From Paralichthys olivaceus (lineage: Eukaryota; Chordata; Actinopteri; Pleuronectiformes; Paralichthyidae): 64,000 nt of DNA. Made by a program: the position numbers and the translations under genes. The notes beneath the pieces are model-generated. The model worked only from the letters and a program-made list of their open reading frames with translations. It was not told the DNA's origin and did not search any database. Location: NCBI RefSeq assembly GCF_024713975.1, contig NC_091095.1, forward strand, positions 2,702,001 to 2,766,000. Reading direction: 5' to 3'. Positions 36,680-49,169 of this stretch are shown piece after piece (position 1 is the stretch's first letter; every line of letters starts with the position of its first letter).

Positions 36680-37338
36680 CTAACCGTTCTTGTATTATCC
36701 TTCAATCCTGTATTTATTCATTGTTTTCTCGATCTGATGCAACATGTTTTACATTGCTTGAGCAGGCCTGTTATGTATTTATCAAAGTGCATAGGATGTT
36801 TCATGTTTAAAACACATATGTTTTCATGTAGGGATGTTACAGTACTATTATTAAAGCTGCCATGTTTTAAACACAGCCTGTGAATAGGTGAACTACTTCA
36901 AATCAAATGGTTGTTTTTTTTAACCATATTACACTCACGAACAAGCACAACCTCTCGCATCAAGCGTCATCAAACAGTGAACACCACCAAGTATTGACTC
37001 ATGTTCTGTTAATGGATTTTAAAGGGAATTTCTCTGCGTCTTGTCGAACTGAAATAACCGCAGATTTGTTTTTTTTTATGTTATCAGCATTTGAAACTTG
37101 ATATCTAATTAAAGAAAATAAATGTTGGTTAATTGGATAGACTGTAAATGGAAAAATATAAAGTCGTTTTGGTTTTTTTTACATGCTTGTCAAAACATGT
37201 TCCATTTCAGTGGCTGTGTGATTATTTTGTGTGTAAGGAATCACGATGCTGCTCGGTGTGATGAATATTTAAATGAATGGGGATGTTTATGCAGATGAAT
37301 CCTGTTTTTTTTAAGAAACTGAATGTATTATGATATTT

Positions 37339-37344
37339 AATAAA
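37339..37344 (+). terminator. Candidate glrx2 polyadenylation signal
   Basis: AATAAA about 660 bp after the glrx2 stop, followed by a GT-rich stretch (CCGTGTTTTCTTTGATGGAG). An earlier AATAAA near 37,118 and an ATTAAA near 36,850 are alternatives. Confidence 0.45.
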
Positions 37345-37597
37345 AATTAAACAACCGTGTTTTCTTTGATGGAGTGCTTCATTTATTCACCCTTACTGCG
37401 CAGGAGGGCGGGTAGCAGCTGTATTTCATAGGAGAAAACACGCGTAACCAAGACACGTTGATTAGTTTAAATCAATTAATATAAGTTTTAATTTATTTTC
37501 AGATTTAAAAAAGTTTGTCGGTGTTCGGGATTAATTTTCTGTAAATCAAACTGTTTTGCGTAAAACGAGCGCACCCGCTCTATGCGCGTCGCAGCTC

Positions 37598-37605
37598 TGA
37601 CGTCA
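37598..37605. promoter_or_regulatory. CRE palindrome in the uchl5 promoter
   Basis: TGACGTCA 126 bp before the uchl5 ATG. Confidence 0.6.
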
Positions 37606-37680
37606 CTCCATCTCCCCCCTCGGTTAAATTAGCCTGACTAACGGGAGCGCCGCTAAGCTAGCACGTTAGCATCCGGTTTT

Positions 37681-37698
37681 ATGAGCGCAGCAGCGTGA
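37681..37698 (+). other. Five-codon upstream ORF of uchl5
   Basis: ATGAGCGCAGCAGCGTGA encodes Met-Ser-Ala-Ala-Ala and stops 32 nt before the uchl5 start codon. If it lies within the transcript it could lower translation. Whether the transcription start is upstream of it is not known. Confidence 0.4.
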
Positions 37699-37730
37699 AT
37701 CCTGGTTTTTTTTGTGTTTCACCGTGAATC

Positions 37731-40700
37731 ATGGCCGGAAGCGCGGGAGAATGGTGTCTGATGGAGAGCGACCCCGGGGTGTTCACCGAGCTCATTAAAG
37801 GTTTCGGTGAGTGGCGCGGAGCTAGACGGCTAGCCGCTCATTCAATGTAGCATCGCGCAAGCTAATGCGACGGCGCTAACTAGCTTAGCTGCTCTACGGC
37901 TAACGAGAGAAATTAGCTGCAATTGAATTAACGCGTGAAAATGGAGGAAAGGAAAAAAAAAACGCCACACGCAGCATGAAAGTGAAATGGTCCCGAGCAT
38001 AGCGACCGGGAGACTGCACTCTCATGGAAGTGGCACGGGTTCTCAGAGCTAACCTGCTCAGGCTAGCTAGGTGGCTAGCATTACTCAGCGTTCAAAACAA
38101 CGGCGGGTGAAAACACACTGATTTAGTTTTTAATTGAATCTGTATTTAATCAGTCACACCGGGATCGAGGTTTAATTTCCAACAGAGGCCCGAGAACAAG
38201 GAAACGATTAAACACGAGCACCAACAAAACACAGCGAACACGCTGTCATTCATTAACAACATCACACAGTAAAGATTGTTAAAAAAAAAAAAAAAACCCT
38301 CCACGAACTCACGGGTTCACCTTCATGTCCAAAGTGTGGATGAATGTCTGATGCTTCGTTTGTCCTCGTCAGGCTGCAAAGGATCCCAGGTGGAGGAGAT
38401 CTGGAGCATGGAGCCGGAGAACTTTGACAACTTGAAGTATGTTCATGTTTGCAGCATTATAATCCCACATGTCCCCCCCAACCCCCACCACACACTGATG
38501 ACAGGACTTTATATTATATTATATTACATTACATCCGTCTGTTCTATCTTCCAGACCAGTTCACGGCTTGATTTTCCTGTTCAAGTGGCAGCCAGGTGAA
38601 GAGCCAGCAGGATCCATCGTCCAGGACTCAAGACTCGACCACATCTTCTTTGCAAAACAGGCGAGTGTAGACAGGATGAAGTGATCTTTTATTAGTCCCG
38701 CCAAGGGTGGGACATCTGCTGTGTGCAAGAAGATTTCCACAAGATGTATTGTCATTTCAAAACATGAGATACTGAGAGCAAATCTCGCAGTGTGATAATG
38801 AATGTCCGTGCTTCTGCATTAACTCGCCCTATGACGTGAAACCAGTAAAACACAGTGTGAGGATGTTTCTTCTCATCCAGGAATGATCATTCTCTTTCAC
38901 ACAATAACATAATATTTCTTTATATGGACATGAGCTTAAACATTCAATTTCTAGATTTAAAACTTTGTTCACTCCTGCAGATTTGCAAAAAAAAAAAATG
39001 AGGCACTTGTAAAATTGTATACCACAAAATCTGATTATGTAAGTGTGCTCTTTTTCTAATTTCACCAAGAGCATCAATAACGTATGATGTGTGTGTGTCT
39101 ATTTCCAGGTCATCAACAATGCTTGTGCGACTCAGGCGATTGTCAGCGTTCTGCTCAACTGTTCCCATCCTGACATGCTGCTCGGAGACACACTGACAGA
39201 GTTCAGAGAGTTTTCACAGAGTTTCGACGCTGCTGTATGTTCATGGTATTTTTGTCTTGAGTCCAAAAAACTGTGGCTTGGCTTGTTTTCTGTTGCTTCT
39301 CATTATCTTTTAACCCTCCCATTTGAAGTTTAGTGTCAGCAACATTCAAATTCAAATAATAAGTGATAAATTATTCATCGCTCTTTCCAAACAAACACTT
39401 GTACTGCTTTTCCCCTCAGAGGAGAAACTCATTACACAACTCTCTACATTTCCCTTTCCGTCTATAACAGACAGTTTTATCCTCTTACCTTTAAAACTGC
39501 GATGACTCAGTCCCTGTCCCACTAATATTCAGGAGAACCAGGCTGTTCTTATTTTTGAAGCCTGACTTATCTAAAATGTATTCCTACTGAGACATGACAA
39601 CTTTGTTATTTTAAAGATGCTAACATCTCACAAGGGACAAAGAGAAAAGGCTGAAATTGTTTTATGATATAATCAACACATTTCTATGCATAGAAGCAGA
39701 CAAATAAGTCATTTATTTTAATTAGCAATGGTAATTATATTGCAATTGGAATGTAGAATTTACTTGGTACAGGGTTTCAGTACCCCGCAGCATCTTTTAA
39801 GCCAGGGGTTATACAGTCAGCATTGAAATCATGCATCTCCCTCTTTCCTCAGATGAAAGGTTTGGCTCTCAGCAACTCTGAAGTGATCCGACAAGTTCAC
39901 AACAGCTTTGCCAGGTAAGCTCCCGTTCATATCACATCCAGCTGGAGAGGAAACGTTGGATTGGCCTCATGTTATTTTTAGCTCCTCAGTCTCACTAGGA
40001 GAAAAAGGATTGGCCCATTTGTAGCAAACAAACCAGTTTACACTTAAAATATTAATATTTAATATATTGGTCAGATATTTTCTAAATGTTTAATTCTGTA
40101 AAAGACGTTTTCATATCGGCAAACAAACACAGATAACGACATCAGCCAATTTCTGTCCAATAAATCAGTTTGGTTCTGGTTCATCAATTATAAAAATTCT
40201 CTCAAAACATTTAGAATTGAGGATAAATGACGTTTGATAATTAAAACATCACACTTTTTATGGACATGCGAGACCAGAAATTATTCCCACTTCAGTACTT
40301 TTGTATTTTTGCAGACAGCAAATGTTTGAATTTGATGCAAAGTCGTCAGCAAAGGACGAGGACGCCTTTCACTTTGTGAGCTACGTTCCTGTAAACGGCC
40401 GACTATATGAGTTGGACGGACTTCGAGAGGGACCAATTGACTTGGGTAAGCAGCAAAACAATGACATTTGTTTCAGGTTTCAGCTCCAGAACTGGCAGTT
40501 TGATGTTTAAAGTCGCTCTGTGTGAGGCCCCCCTGTGCACTGCTGAATATTGGGCTTGTTGGCCACGGTCAATCTCCCATAAAACTGCCTGTTTTTATGA
40601 TGATGAACAGTGTGTGCTGGCAGTAAATGTATAAACGGACTCCTGAAGCTTAATCTATTCCTGTCTGTGTTTCTCCAGGTGCATGCACCCAGGATGATTG

Positions 40701-43440
40701 GATCAGCGCAGTTCGCCCAGTGATTGAGAAAAGAATACAGAAGTAATTATCTTTGTGTATGCAGAACATTTTTAGATTAACCAAGTGCACAGGGATCAAG
40801 CAACGCCATGTAACGTTAAGTGAGCAACAGCGCCCTCTGCAGCCACATGCAGTGACTTATTCTGTATCATTGAGACATTTGTACATTCAGTCTGTAAATA
40901 CTTGTTTGTCTTCCTGCTGAATACTTCCCTGGTTTTCTGTGTGTCATTCTGTTCTCGCTGAATAATGCTGGTTGTTTTCCTCTCCAGATACAGTGAGGGA
41001 GAGATCCGATTCAACCTAATGGCCATTGTGTCAGACAGAAAGATGATATACGAGAGGAAGATCGCAGAGCTCCAGACTCAGCTCACTGAGGTGAGTGGCA
41101 GCACGAGAAATGACAAAGAATCATTTATTATATATTTGCTTTTTCCGTGGTAGCCCACATTTGAAATACATCACTTGTCAGCTTTCAGAACGTTAGAGAC
41201 GGTAGCTGTGGTTTGCTTTAGGTAAGAAGAAAATGGTGGCTGTGTGCACTCACCTGTCATGTTTGTCAAATCACATCACAGGATGCTTTGGTCACAGCTT
41301 GTGCAGTTTTGATAAAAAAACTGGTGTAATGATGCTTTCCCGTCCTGAGATGTAACATTTAGAAAATGACCTGGGTTATTCTTGGTGGAGGAAGTCTTTA
41401 ACAAGGTTTACACTGTGAGCTACGTTAACTGCATCAGGCTCAGGTCCGTTACTTTTATTTTTGGGATCGGACCAGAGCTGCACTCTAGTAGGAGGACTGT
41501 CTCTCATTCCGTTCAGATGCCCACACTTGACATTTGGAGCAGGTTTTCTTTCGTAGGAGCTTCAATATTTGATGTATTTATATTCATGTGCTCTTTTGTG
41601 CTATATGCTATGCGATGCAGTGGCTTGGAGACCAAGACAAGTTTGGATCTGGTACAAGAAAGTATATTTTACCTTACCTAACAGTATTGATCTCCACTGT
41701 ATGAAAACTAGTAGAATACGTGTGGAAGAGGACGCACAGTTTTATACATTCAGAAAAATGTGTTGTGCAAGAGAGAGGTTGAAGATTAACACCACCCTTT
41801 GCTGTGGTAGAAAATAAGAGTCATCATTACTGGGTGTTGACAGAATGTTCGGTTACACCTGTTGCACATCACACCTTAGTGATGACCACATACACGCCCT
41901 AAATACATTACACCTGCCGAGTTAACCCTTCAACCACTGGAGGTCAGTAGAAACCAATTCTCAGATGGTGGTGTTTTAAAGAAATAAATGTGATTAACTC
42001 AAGTGTGGGACGTGCATCAGGGTTTCTGCAGGGTCTTAAAAAGTCTAAAATCCAATCATCTGAATTTGAGGACTTCAATATTTAAAAATGTTGCGTGCTC
42101 ACTTTGCTGAAGTAGTTCAACACTCATTTAACACCAATTTGCCAAAATGAATAGTGGGATTATGTGAGTGGTTTGAGTTTAACCAACATGAGCATTTTCA
42201 GAGCGCTGATTATTTTTACCCCCCTCCCCTCTGTTCCCACTAGTCAGGATATGTCCTGTATGTATAGAAACCTTTTTCCCCCTCTGTTTCCAGGACGAAC
42301 CGATGGATACGGACCAGAGCAGCACGTTTCTAAGCTCCATCCAGTCAGAGATCGCCAAGTACCAGCTCCTTATTGAAGAGGAAAATCAGAAACTTAAAAG
42401 ATATAAGGTGGGCTTCACCTCAGCAACACAGTCCCTACAATTACATTCTGTATTTCACGTTCATTGTGGTAGAAGTAGAGGGAGATGCACTCCATTACAC
42501 GGCAGTACAGTTTTCCCCTGGCCTCTCAATAAACGAACACATTATAAATTCATGGACTGTTTTTGCCGCTGTGTTTTTTTTGTTTCCTTCACTTCTTCTG
42601 TCTGTCTGCGTCCTTACAGATTGAAAACATTCGACGGAAGCACAACTACCTTCCTTTCATCATGGAGCTTCTGAAGACGCTGGCAGAGTACCAGCAGTTA
42701 ATACCCCTGGTGGAGAAGGTACATTAAATTTGTGCAACAGTCTCTGGGAAGGTTTAAAGAAAGCACCTTGACATTTTGTAACACAGTTATTTCTCCTTCT
42801 CTTTATGAGACGCACATCATTTCTAATATCTTTAATGTCTTCCAACCTGTATTTTTTTTTTTTTTTTAAAGACATTCAAGGACAAATAATGAAAGGCTTG
42901 ATAAATGATCTTTCCTTCCTGTAAACCTTGAAAGACTTACAAACACAATGAAACTGATCTAAGATGTTTGGAAAACCAGAGCTGCAGTGTTTATACTGTC
43001 CACTAGAGGTCAGACATAATGTGTCACACAGATAACATCCTGCATCTCATGGCTGTGCTGGGTCTGAATGTTCTTAATTGTTATATTCATCATAGTTCTC
43101 ATCAATGTTACACTGCTTATCTACTTAAAAGAACAAACTACATTTCCCACAAATATTTCATTGAATAACTTTAAAATTGTATTTCATTCTTCATACGTCT
43201 TAAAAATGATGACTCAATAGAAAACGCAGTCTTCTCCGCCTCTAAAGGAAGAAGCACACAAATGTCGCGCTGGGTTTTAAAGGTGTTTACATTCATATGT
43301 AGCATCAGGTCCAAATGGGTTAAGGAGCCTCAGTAAGTGCTGTTTTCAGTTTAAATAAACAATACAAATGAAAATGTCTCTGTCTGTCTCCCCAGGCGAA
43401 GGAGAAGCAGAGCGCCAAAAAAGCTCAGGAGGCCAAGTGA
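37731..43440 (+). CDS. uchl5: Ubiquitin C-terminal hydrolase L5 (UCH37)
   Basis: Cysteine deubiquitinase that trims ubiquitin chains at the 26S proteasome (bound through ADRM1/RPN13) and associates with the INO80 remodeller. The eleven coding exons are 37731-37806, 38373-38436, 38555-38660, 39109-39234, 39853-39914, 40315-40445, 40679-40742, 40988-41090, 42294-42407, 42620-42718 and 43396-43440. All phases agree and give 329 aa, the length of human UCHL5. Catalytic residues sit at the family positions: Gln82, Cys88 (NNACATQ), His164 (AFHFVSY), Asp179 (YELDG). The C-terminal ULD-like region ([20 protein letters not shown]) and Lys-rich tail ([13 protein letters not shown]) are intact. Intron 3 uses a GC donor (CAG|GCGAGT at 38661). 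It follows glrx2 head to tail and converges on rgs2. Confidence 0.97.
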
Positions 43441-43743
43441 GCAAGGACTCAACAGAGAAGCCTCCGGTTACACACACAGACACATCCAGAACCCCACAGT
43501 CACTCTTCCATCAGTGAGCCACATGCTGATACTGTTCATTTGTCATATTCTTGTTAACGACCGTGGGTGTTCCGCGGCACTTCCTCACTGTGGCGTCCTG
43601 TGAAGCTCACAGACATGAAGAACCGTACTGCAGGTGCAGCAGAAAGACTTTCGGCAACAATCCTGTCTCCGTGTGTGTCGCATCAGCTCTATTGCATGAT
43701 AGAAGGAAAGATGTGCTCAAATCATGTCGTGTCTTATTTTCAT

Positions 43744-43749
43744 AATAAA
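43744..43749 (+). terminator. uchl5 polyadenylation signal
   Basis: AATAAA about 300 bp after the stop codon, followed by GT-rich sequence (GTGTAGGTGTTTATG). Confidence 0.65.
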
Positions 43750-43759
43750 ATGTGTAGGT

Positions 43760-46700
43760 GTTTATGAATGGTTTTGCTTTCGTTGATGGAATTCCAAAAC
43801 AAAATTTTAAAAAAATGTTTTGCAGTGAACAGACAAATCCACTCAGTTGTCAGAAGTTATCGGTGGATCTTTGCCACCACCTGCTGGTGAAGTAGAGGAA
43901 TGATGAGCACTGTTTACAGTACATGACACAAATCTGATATCCTTTAATTTAACATTATAAATCAATCGACAATCTCACATCGAGATCTGTGTGTGAGACC
44001 ACGTGACCTGACGAGGGCCCGCTTACACTCTGCCAAGTCCTTGTGTATCATTAAGAAAGGGCAGAATCAAATGTGGTGACTTGTGTGGTCGTTGGAGAGC
44101 CTCCAGTAGCGGTGTGTGTTGATGTTGTAGACGTGGGAGTCTGAAGTGGCCTCTGTGATTTGTCCTGTAAATCGACTTCTTGCCTGCACTGTGTAATGAA
44201 GCCATACTTGTCTGACTTATGGGCCACGCTGTGTCCTCAGGCCTGCGTAGTCTGACGCATCTGCGGTCGCCACACCCACTGGAGAACGAGGCCCTTTTTC
44301 TATTTTGGGCTCCGGTGTTTACATACACACCTTAAGTACTCGTTGGATCAGGTCCCAGTCGCATGTTTCCAAGCTGCTTCATAGCAACAAATGGAAAGGC
44401 GCAGGTTTTACTACCAGTTCACAGTGAGAACGCTATGTGTGTTATCTGCTGTCAGGCCACGCCGGCGAGCAAACAAAAAGCTTTGGTGCTTCACAAAGAT
44501 CTTCACTCGCTCCTTTTGTGTTTGACTGATGTCACTCGACTTACTGTAGAATGTATTGGATTGCGTAATGGAATGTGTGTTATATATGTGTGTGGCCTAC
44601 TTCAGGGTCATGGAAAGTTTATTTGTCCAGCGTATTATCACATTCAGGGTTTCAAAGGCCTGTGGAGGCCCCATTAAATTCACTGGTTCCAAACTCGGAC
44701 GAGGGCCGGGCTTTGAAAAATAACATTTGCATCGGAGGTTCAATAAACAAATGTTATGTTAGTGCTTATTGGGAGAAAAAAAAAAACTTCAGGAAAAGAA
44801 CTCGGAAACTTGGAGGCGTTTAATGAAGCTACTTTTCTCTTTTTGTATAATGGTCGCGTCTAGAAAGTGGAGCCAGCAAATATTTTGTAGACAAAGACGA
44901 TTAGTAGCTTGTTATAAGAAGTGTTAGGAAAATATGAGCAGAAGACTGAACAGAAGAAACCTTGGCTGAGGCCATTTAAAGACAAATCATCTCTCCGTCA
45001 ACAGTAGATGTTAAATTCTTAACAGAAATAAAAGGAAAGCTGTTTTACTGTATTAAAACTAATGAGACCATTATGTTTAATGAGCACCATGCTCAGTATT
45101 TTGTTATAGCTCGGTAACATGATCACATAAACAATCCTAGCATACTACCATGGACACTATCTCAGCATTGGTAGCATGCTACGTGTTGCTTATTGCCTTT
45201 AAACCCTAAACTCAGCTTTATATTGTCATAAGTTTTGCGGATGAATAGACAAAGTGAAATTTAGACATGAAAATGGATCAATATGAGAAGTTAAGGCTTC
45301 ACCAAAGTTATTACGGTTCAACCTGAGGGGGACGTGAATGCCTGCAACAAATTACAAAGCTGCTCGCTTGTCTTAAACTTGGGGTTTGAATCATTCCTGT
45401 CCAGATCACAGATCTACTCTGAGCTAAAGAGCACGTGGTTCTGTGGAGCTGCAGGTCTGAGCAGCGAGCGGGAGCTGTCGGCTCGTTAGGAACAAGGTGC
45501 AGACGTCTGGACACCGTCAGCCTCCACTGTGAGTTCAGGGCTGGAATCAGAGGGCACACGCAGCGCAGTCAGAGGACGACTCCCTCTGCTGTCAGTCACG
45601 CCGTTCGCTCACTTGCAGCTTTAAGCGCCGGGGCCATTGTTACAGTATGGAAACGCAGCTGCGGTGACGTGACCGGTCAGCTGTGAAAAGAGGAATGTTG
45701 TTGTGAAACGTCCGGCACATTGTCTCTGGAAGTATGTCAGAGCACAGTATGTGCTGTGAGTGGGCCTGAGCTCTTTTTCTTAAAGCAAACACTCAAAGAG
45801 CTCGTCGTCCAAAACCACTTCCAGTCTGGACAGAGTCGGTAAACATTTGGAAAATACACTTTCTTCTTTTCGGATGGATTTTTCCAAAACTTGACCTTTT
45901 GGATCTTTATTGGCCAAAGGTCAAGATCAACAAAAATACCTCTCCACAAGCTAAAGGAGAGAGAGAGAGAATATAACGCTTCTGAAGTTCAGAAGATGAA
46001 TCCCGGTCTTATAAAGTCTCATATCAAAAATATTTAGAGGGGTGTCTGCAACCAGTGAGATTAGAAACACAATATTCAGCTTATTTAAATTAGTAAGTCA
46101 CTTGTGATAGAAATGACAATGTCATCGTGACATGGTATTTTTACACATTAAAAAAAAAAAAAAAGACCTCCCTGGTATTTTTCATTCATCTGAGGAGCAG
46201 TCGCTGATGTTGACACTGTCTTTAAAAAGACATCAGGCATTTTACTGGCTTATGTTTAAAGCTGCTGCAATATTTATAACTTTAACTTTATAACTTTTCT
46301 ACATTGGATTAATTTATTAATTAAATGAATACTGTAATGTGTGAAAGTATGTGCCCACAAATATTTAACACAGCTGTCGTCCTTGTTTTGTCTCTGATCT
46401 GCTTCATAATGAGCAGGCAGCTTTTTCAAAATAAATCCATGTTACAGACTAACACACATTTAGCGTCCGATAACAAATATACTTCTCTCGGTGGCAGAGA
46501 CAAAAAAAACTATGACAACGAGACTTAATATTTGATTTAAATTTGACAGCTCTCCATCTCTGAGATATCTGTAGATAAGCCACGGTATGTTCACTGTATT
46601 TCAAAGTCTATTTTGTGTTCTCAACTTTTTTCTCATTGACCAAAAAGTCCGTTAACAGTCGATGACATTTAGCGTTGGTTCATATTTGTTTAAATAATAA

Positions 46701-46860
46701 ATGTGTAAATAATGTTGCTTTGATGAAATCAAGCAACAATTTGCTAAATAGACTGAGATGTGGTTTTGTTAAACACAATATTTCCAAACTTTCACAGTGA
46801 AATTTTTTTTTCATTCGGTTGGGAAATAAAAGAATCGAGGGATAGTTTCAGCTCTGAAGA
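43760..46860. other. Intergenic stretch between uchl5 and rgs2
   Basis: Convergent gene ends flank this stretch. No gene or RNA was recognised. Two open frames of 80-101 codons (minus 44023-44328; plus 45435-45686) lack family resemblance. Poly-A near 46,150 and a short GA run near 45,958 are the only simple repeats. Confidence 0.4.
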
Positions 46861-46866
46861 ACAAAG

Positions 46867-46872
46867 TTTATT
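46867..46872 (-). terminator. rgs2 polyadenylation signal
   Basis: The minus strand reads AATAAA about 590 nt after the rgs2 stop codon, a typical 3' UTR length for this gene. Confidence 0.6.
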
Positions 46873-46925
46873 TCTCCAGCTGCTCTGAACTTTCAGTATC
46901 ACAAATATAATATTACAATATTTAC

Positions 46926-46934
46926 AATAAATAA
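46926..46934 (-). promoter_or_regulatory. AU-rich element in the rgs2 3' UTR
   Basis: The minus strand reads TTATTTATT, the AU-rich instability nonamer, about 55 nt before the polyadenylation signal and within further A/T-only sequence. Such elements shorten mRNA life in immediate-early genes, which fits rgs2. Confidence 0.45.
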
Positions 46935-47462
46935 CATTGTCAGAAACATCAGTCACATCAGGCTCAATCAGTCCTCAGTAAAAAAAAAAATGCGAATGTT
47001 AAGTAAAGTAAAATGTGTAAACGGATGTAAATCCACCTGAGCGAGGACACACAGCGTCACACAGGACGTCCCCGCAGCATCGACTCCTCTCGCTCTGTGA
47101 AACCGGCGGCTCTACGACGGCATTTTCTCGATATCAAATATCAAACTCGTAACATCATAGCGAGAGGAAAGTGCAGGTAATGGACCAGCGAGGGAAAAAA
47201 ACGTAACCTTAATCCCATCTGGTTGAAATGCGGTGTGGTGCCTGCAGCGTCATAGAGCATCCGGCCTCATCGTCACCGCCGAGCGCTTCCAGCAGGACGG
47301 CCTGGGAACGGCTTCAGTTTCACATTTTCCACACTCGCCGTTAATGTTTATTATCAGGATTTGCATTCGGGTCTATTATCCTGAGGCGGAGCCATCGTCA
47401 GGGGCCTGATCACACAGTCGCAGTGGTAAACAGACGGATGCAGGAGCGGGCGATCAGTTTGA

Positions 47463-48834
47463 CTAAGACCTGATGTGCTCGGCCTGTTCCCTGGAGCACA
47501 GTTCTTTGTAGAGTTCGGAGTGGATGAACCTCGGGTAGGAGTTGTTCTCCATCAGACTGTAGACTTTCCTCTGAGCTGCCAGGAAGCTGGTCACTGTTGG
47601 ATCATCCAGGCTCTGGATGATGTTGTTCTTTGTGTGGAAATCCAGGTTTATCTGAAGAGAGAAACATCCAGAGTGAGGCTCTGACGTCCAGATTTAATGA
47701 AGAGCATGTAAAGAACAAACGAAGGCATCTGTTTGCTGTTACCTCTTTGGGAGCTTCGCTTTTAATGAACTCCTCGTAAATGCTGTTGGCCTTGGACACC
47801 AGCTCTTTGTGCGACGTGAGCGTCCTGAATTCTTCGCAGGCCGTCCAAAACTCAATGTTCTCTTCGCAGAACTCAGACTTCAGGAAGATGCAAAAGGCCG
47901 TTTTCCCGTCTGCGGAGGGAGAGAGACGGAAGTGTTAAAGACGTGGAAACACCTCTCTGTGGTGGTGATCCGTTAATGTGAGGTGGAGTCAGCGCTGCGT
48001 GTTTTATTGATGCCAATAAACCCCGTTGGTTCAGCAGCTGACCGTGTGACCTTTATGCCGTTATGTAATCGTGAAGCAGAGACGCAGAGAGCGACACTTA
48101 CATTTATGACTGAGTAGTTTGTCGAGCGACTGCGCCCATTGGTTCACGTCATCAGTGCTCGGCCTGAGGGGAGAGAACAGAGGTTGTGTAAGAGATCGTT
48201 TTTGCAGAAGAAACCGCCTAAAGTTGATTTTTGTGGTTGAGACGAACTATTGCAAATTATTCTGTGCATACTTTAAAATCAGATTTTATGTCCATGCTAT
48301 AATGAAATATTTATATTCACATAAAATCATAAAGGTTAGTTAGGTTTCATTTATCCAACAATTTAAAGATAAAATAGATTTAAAATTTTAAAAAAAATAG
48401 ATCTGAATAAAACCAAGGTAAAAAGAAATTTAAGATTCTGCAAAATGTGAACCACAGTCACAAACTAAAACGTGTAGCAACATGAATGCACACATCGTGG
48501 AATCATATCACATGAATCCTCAGAACAAGGTAGAGCCGTACCTGTAGGGTCTGTGTTTCACCAGGTGTAAAACTGAGTGTGAAGAGTTTGTCTTCAGGAG
48601 AACTCGTATTCTGTTTCTCCAGTTTTTCCTCCTGCAAAAGAAAAAGACAATAACCGGTCAGTGGGTTGTGTCAGCATAAAGTCTCAGTCGTGTCTCATCG
48701 TGACCAGGAACTTCCTCATCGATCTCCAGACGGACTTACTTTAGCCCCATCCCCTCTGGGAACACGTCAGTGGGTGTCAGACAGTCTGTGAACGCCATGT
48801 TTCGGGATGACACACTGACAAGGTTCTCTCTCAT
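47463..48834 (-). CDS. rgs2: Regulator of G-protein signalling 2
   Basis: R4-family GTPase-activating protein that terminates G-alpha signalling, preferring Gq at the plasma membrane. In transcript order the coding exons are 48834-48740, 48631-48542, 48163-48102 (62 nt), 47909-47743 (167 nt) and 47651-47463, in consistent phase, giving 200 aa (human 211). An in-frame TGA two codons before the ATG fixes the start; Met13 is an alternative. Residues 31-49 form a basic amphipathic helix (KRKNWRNRIRVLLKTNSS) like the RGS2 membrane anchor. The RGS domain spans about 66-183. Cys97 (EFCEENIEFW) and Asn175 (MENNSYPRF) are RGS2-specific residues tied to Gq preference in the human protein (C106, N184), and they rule out other R4 members. 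The third, human E191, is His182 here. Introns are short (91-378 bp). It has a TATA promoter. Confidence 0.92.
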
Positions 48835-48877
48835 GGTTCAATATCCTCCTCTTCTCCCTCTTGACTTGTCAGGCGGC

Positions 48878-48883
48878 TTTATA
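48878..48883 (-). promoter_or_regulatory. rgs2 TATA box
   Basis: The minus strand reads GCTATAAAGCC 44 nt before the start codon, implying a 5' UTR of roughly 10-20 nt. A CCAAT motif lies at 48944-48948 and a CRE half site TGACGT at 49083-49088, both upstream. This suits an inducible gene. Confidence 0.6.
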
Positions 48884-48943
48884 GCTTCTCTCTGGGGTGT
48901 GATGGGAGGGAGGCGGGGACTGGAATGACAGGTCTTTAAGGCG

Positions 48944-48948
48944 ATTGG
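48944..48948 (-). promoter_or_regulatory. CCAAT box upstream of rgs2
   Basis: The minus strand reads GAGCCAATCG about 60 bp upstream of the TATA box, the usual spacing for NF-Y sites. Confidence 0.45.
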
Positions 48949-49146
48949 CTCGGGGCCGTGTAAACAAAGACTTCTCCCTGGTATGACTCTCAGGCCCAGA
49001 TGCAATGATAGGCTAAGGCTGCATAAACATTCCCTCCCTCACGATCCTGTAGTCTTCCATGTCCAAGCGTAAGGTCAAGATGTGACGTGCGTGGTGGACT
49101 CAACTGATTCCTCACCAAAAAAAAACCCGTCAGGAACTAACACAAC

Positions 49147-49166
49147 TTTTTTTTTTTTTTTTTTTT
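49147..49166. repeat. T20 homopolymer
   Basis: Twenty consecutive T upstream of rgs2. Confidence 0.95.
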
Positions 49167-49169
49167 CCC

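Larger units (their letters stand above)
37560..37730 (+). promoter_or_regulatory. uchl5 promoter and 5' UTR region
   Basis: CpG-rich sequence (AAAACGAGCGCACCCGCTCT, ATGCGCGTCGC) directly before the uchl5 start, with no TATA box. This is typical of a housekeeping gene. A full CRE lies at 37598-37605 and a short upstream reading frame at 37681-37698. Confidence 0.6.

Noticed and set aside
44023..44328. 101-codon minus-strand ORF between uchl5 and rgs2
   Set aside because: It has a non-ATG start, no domain, and no splice or promoter context.
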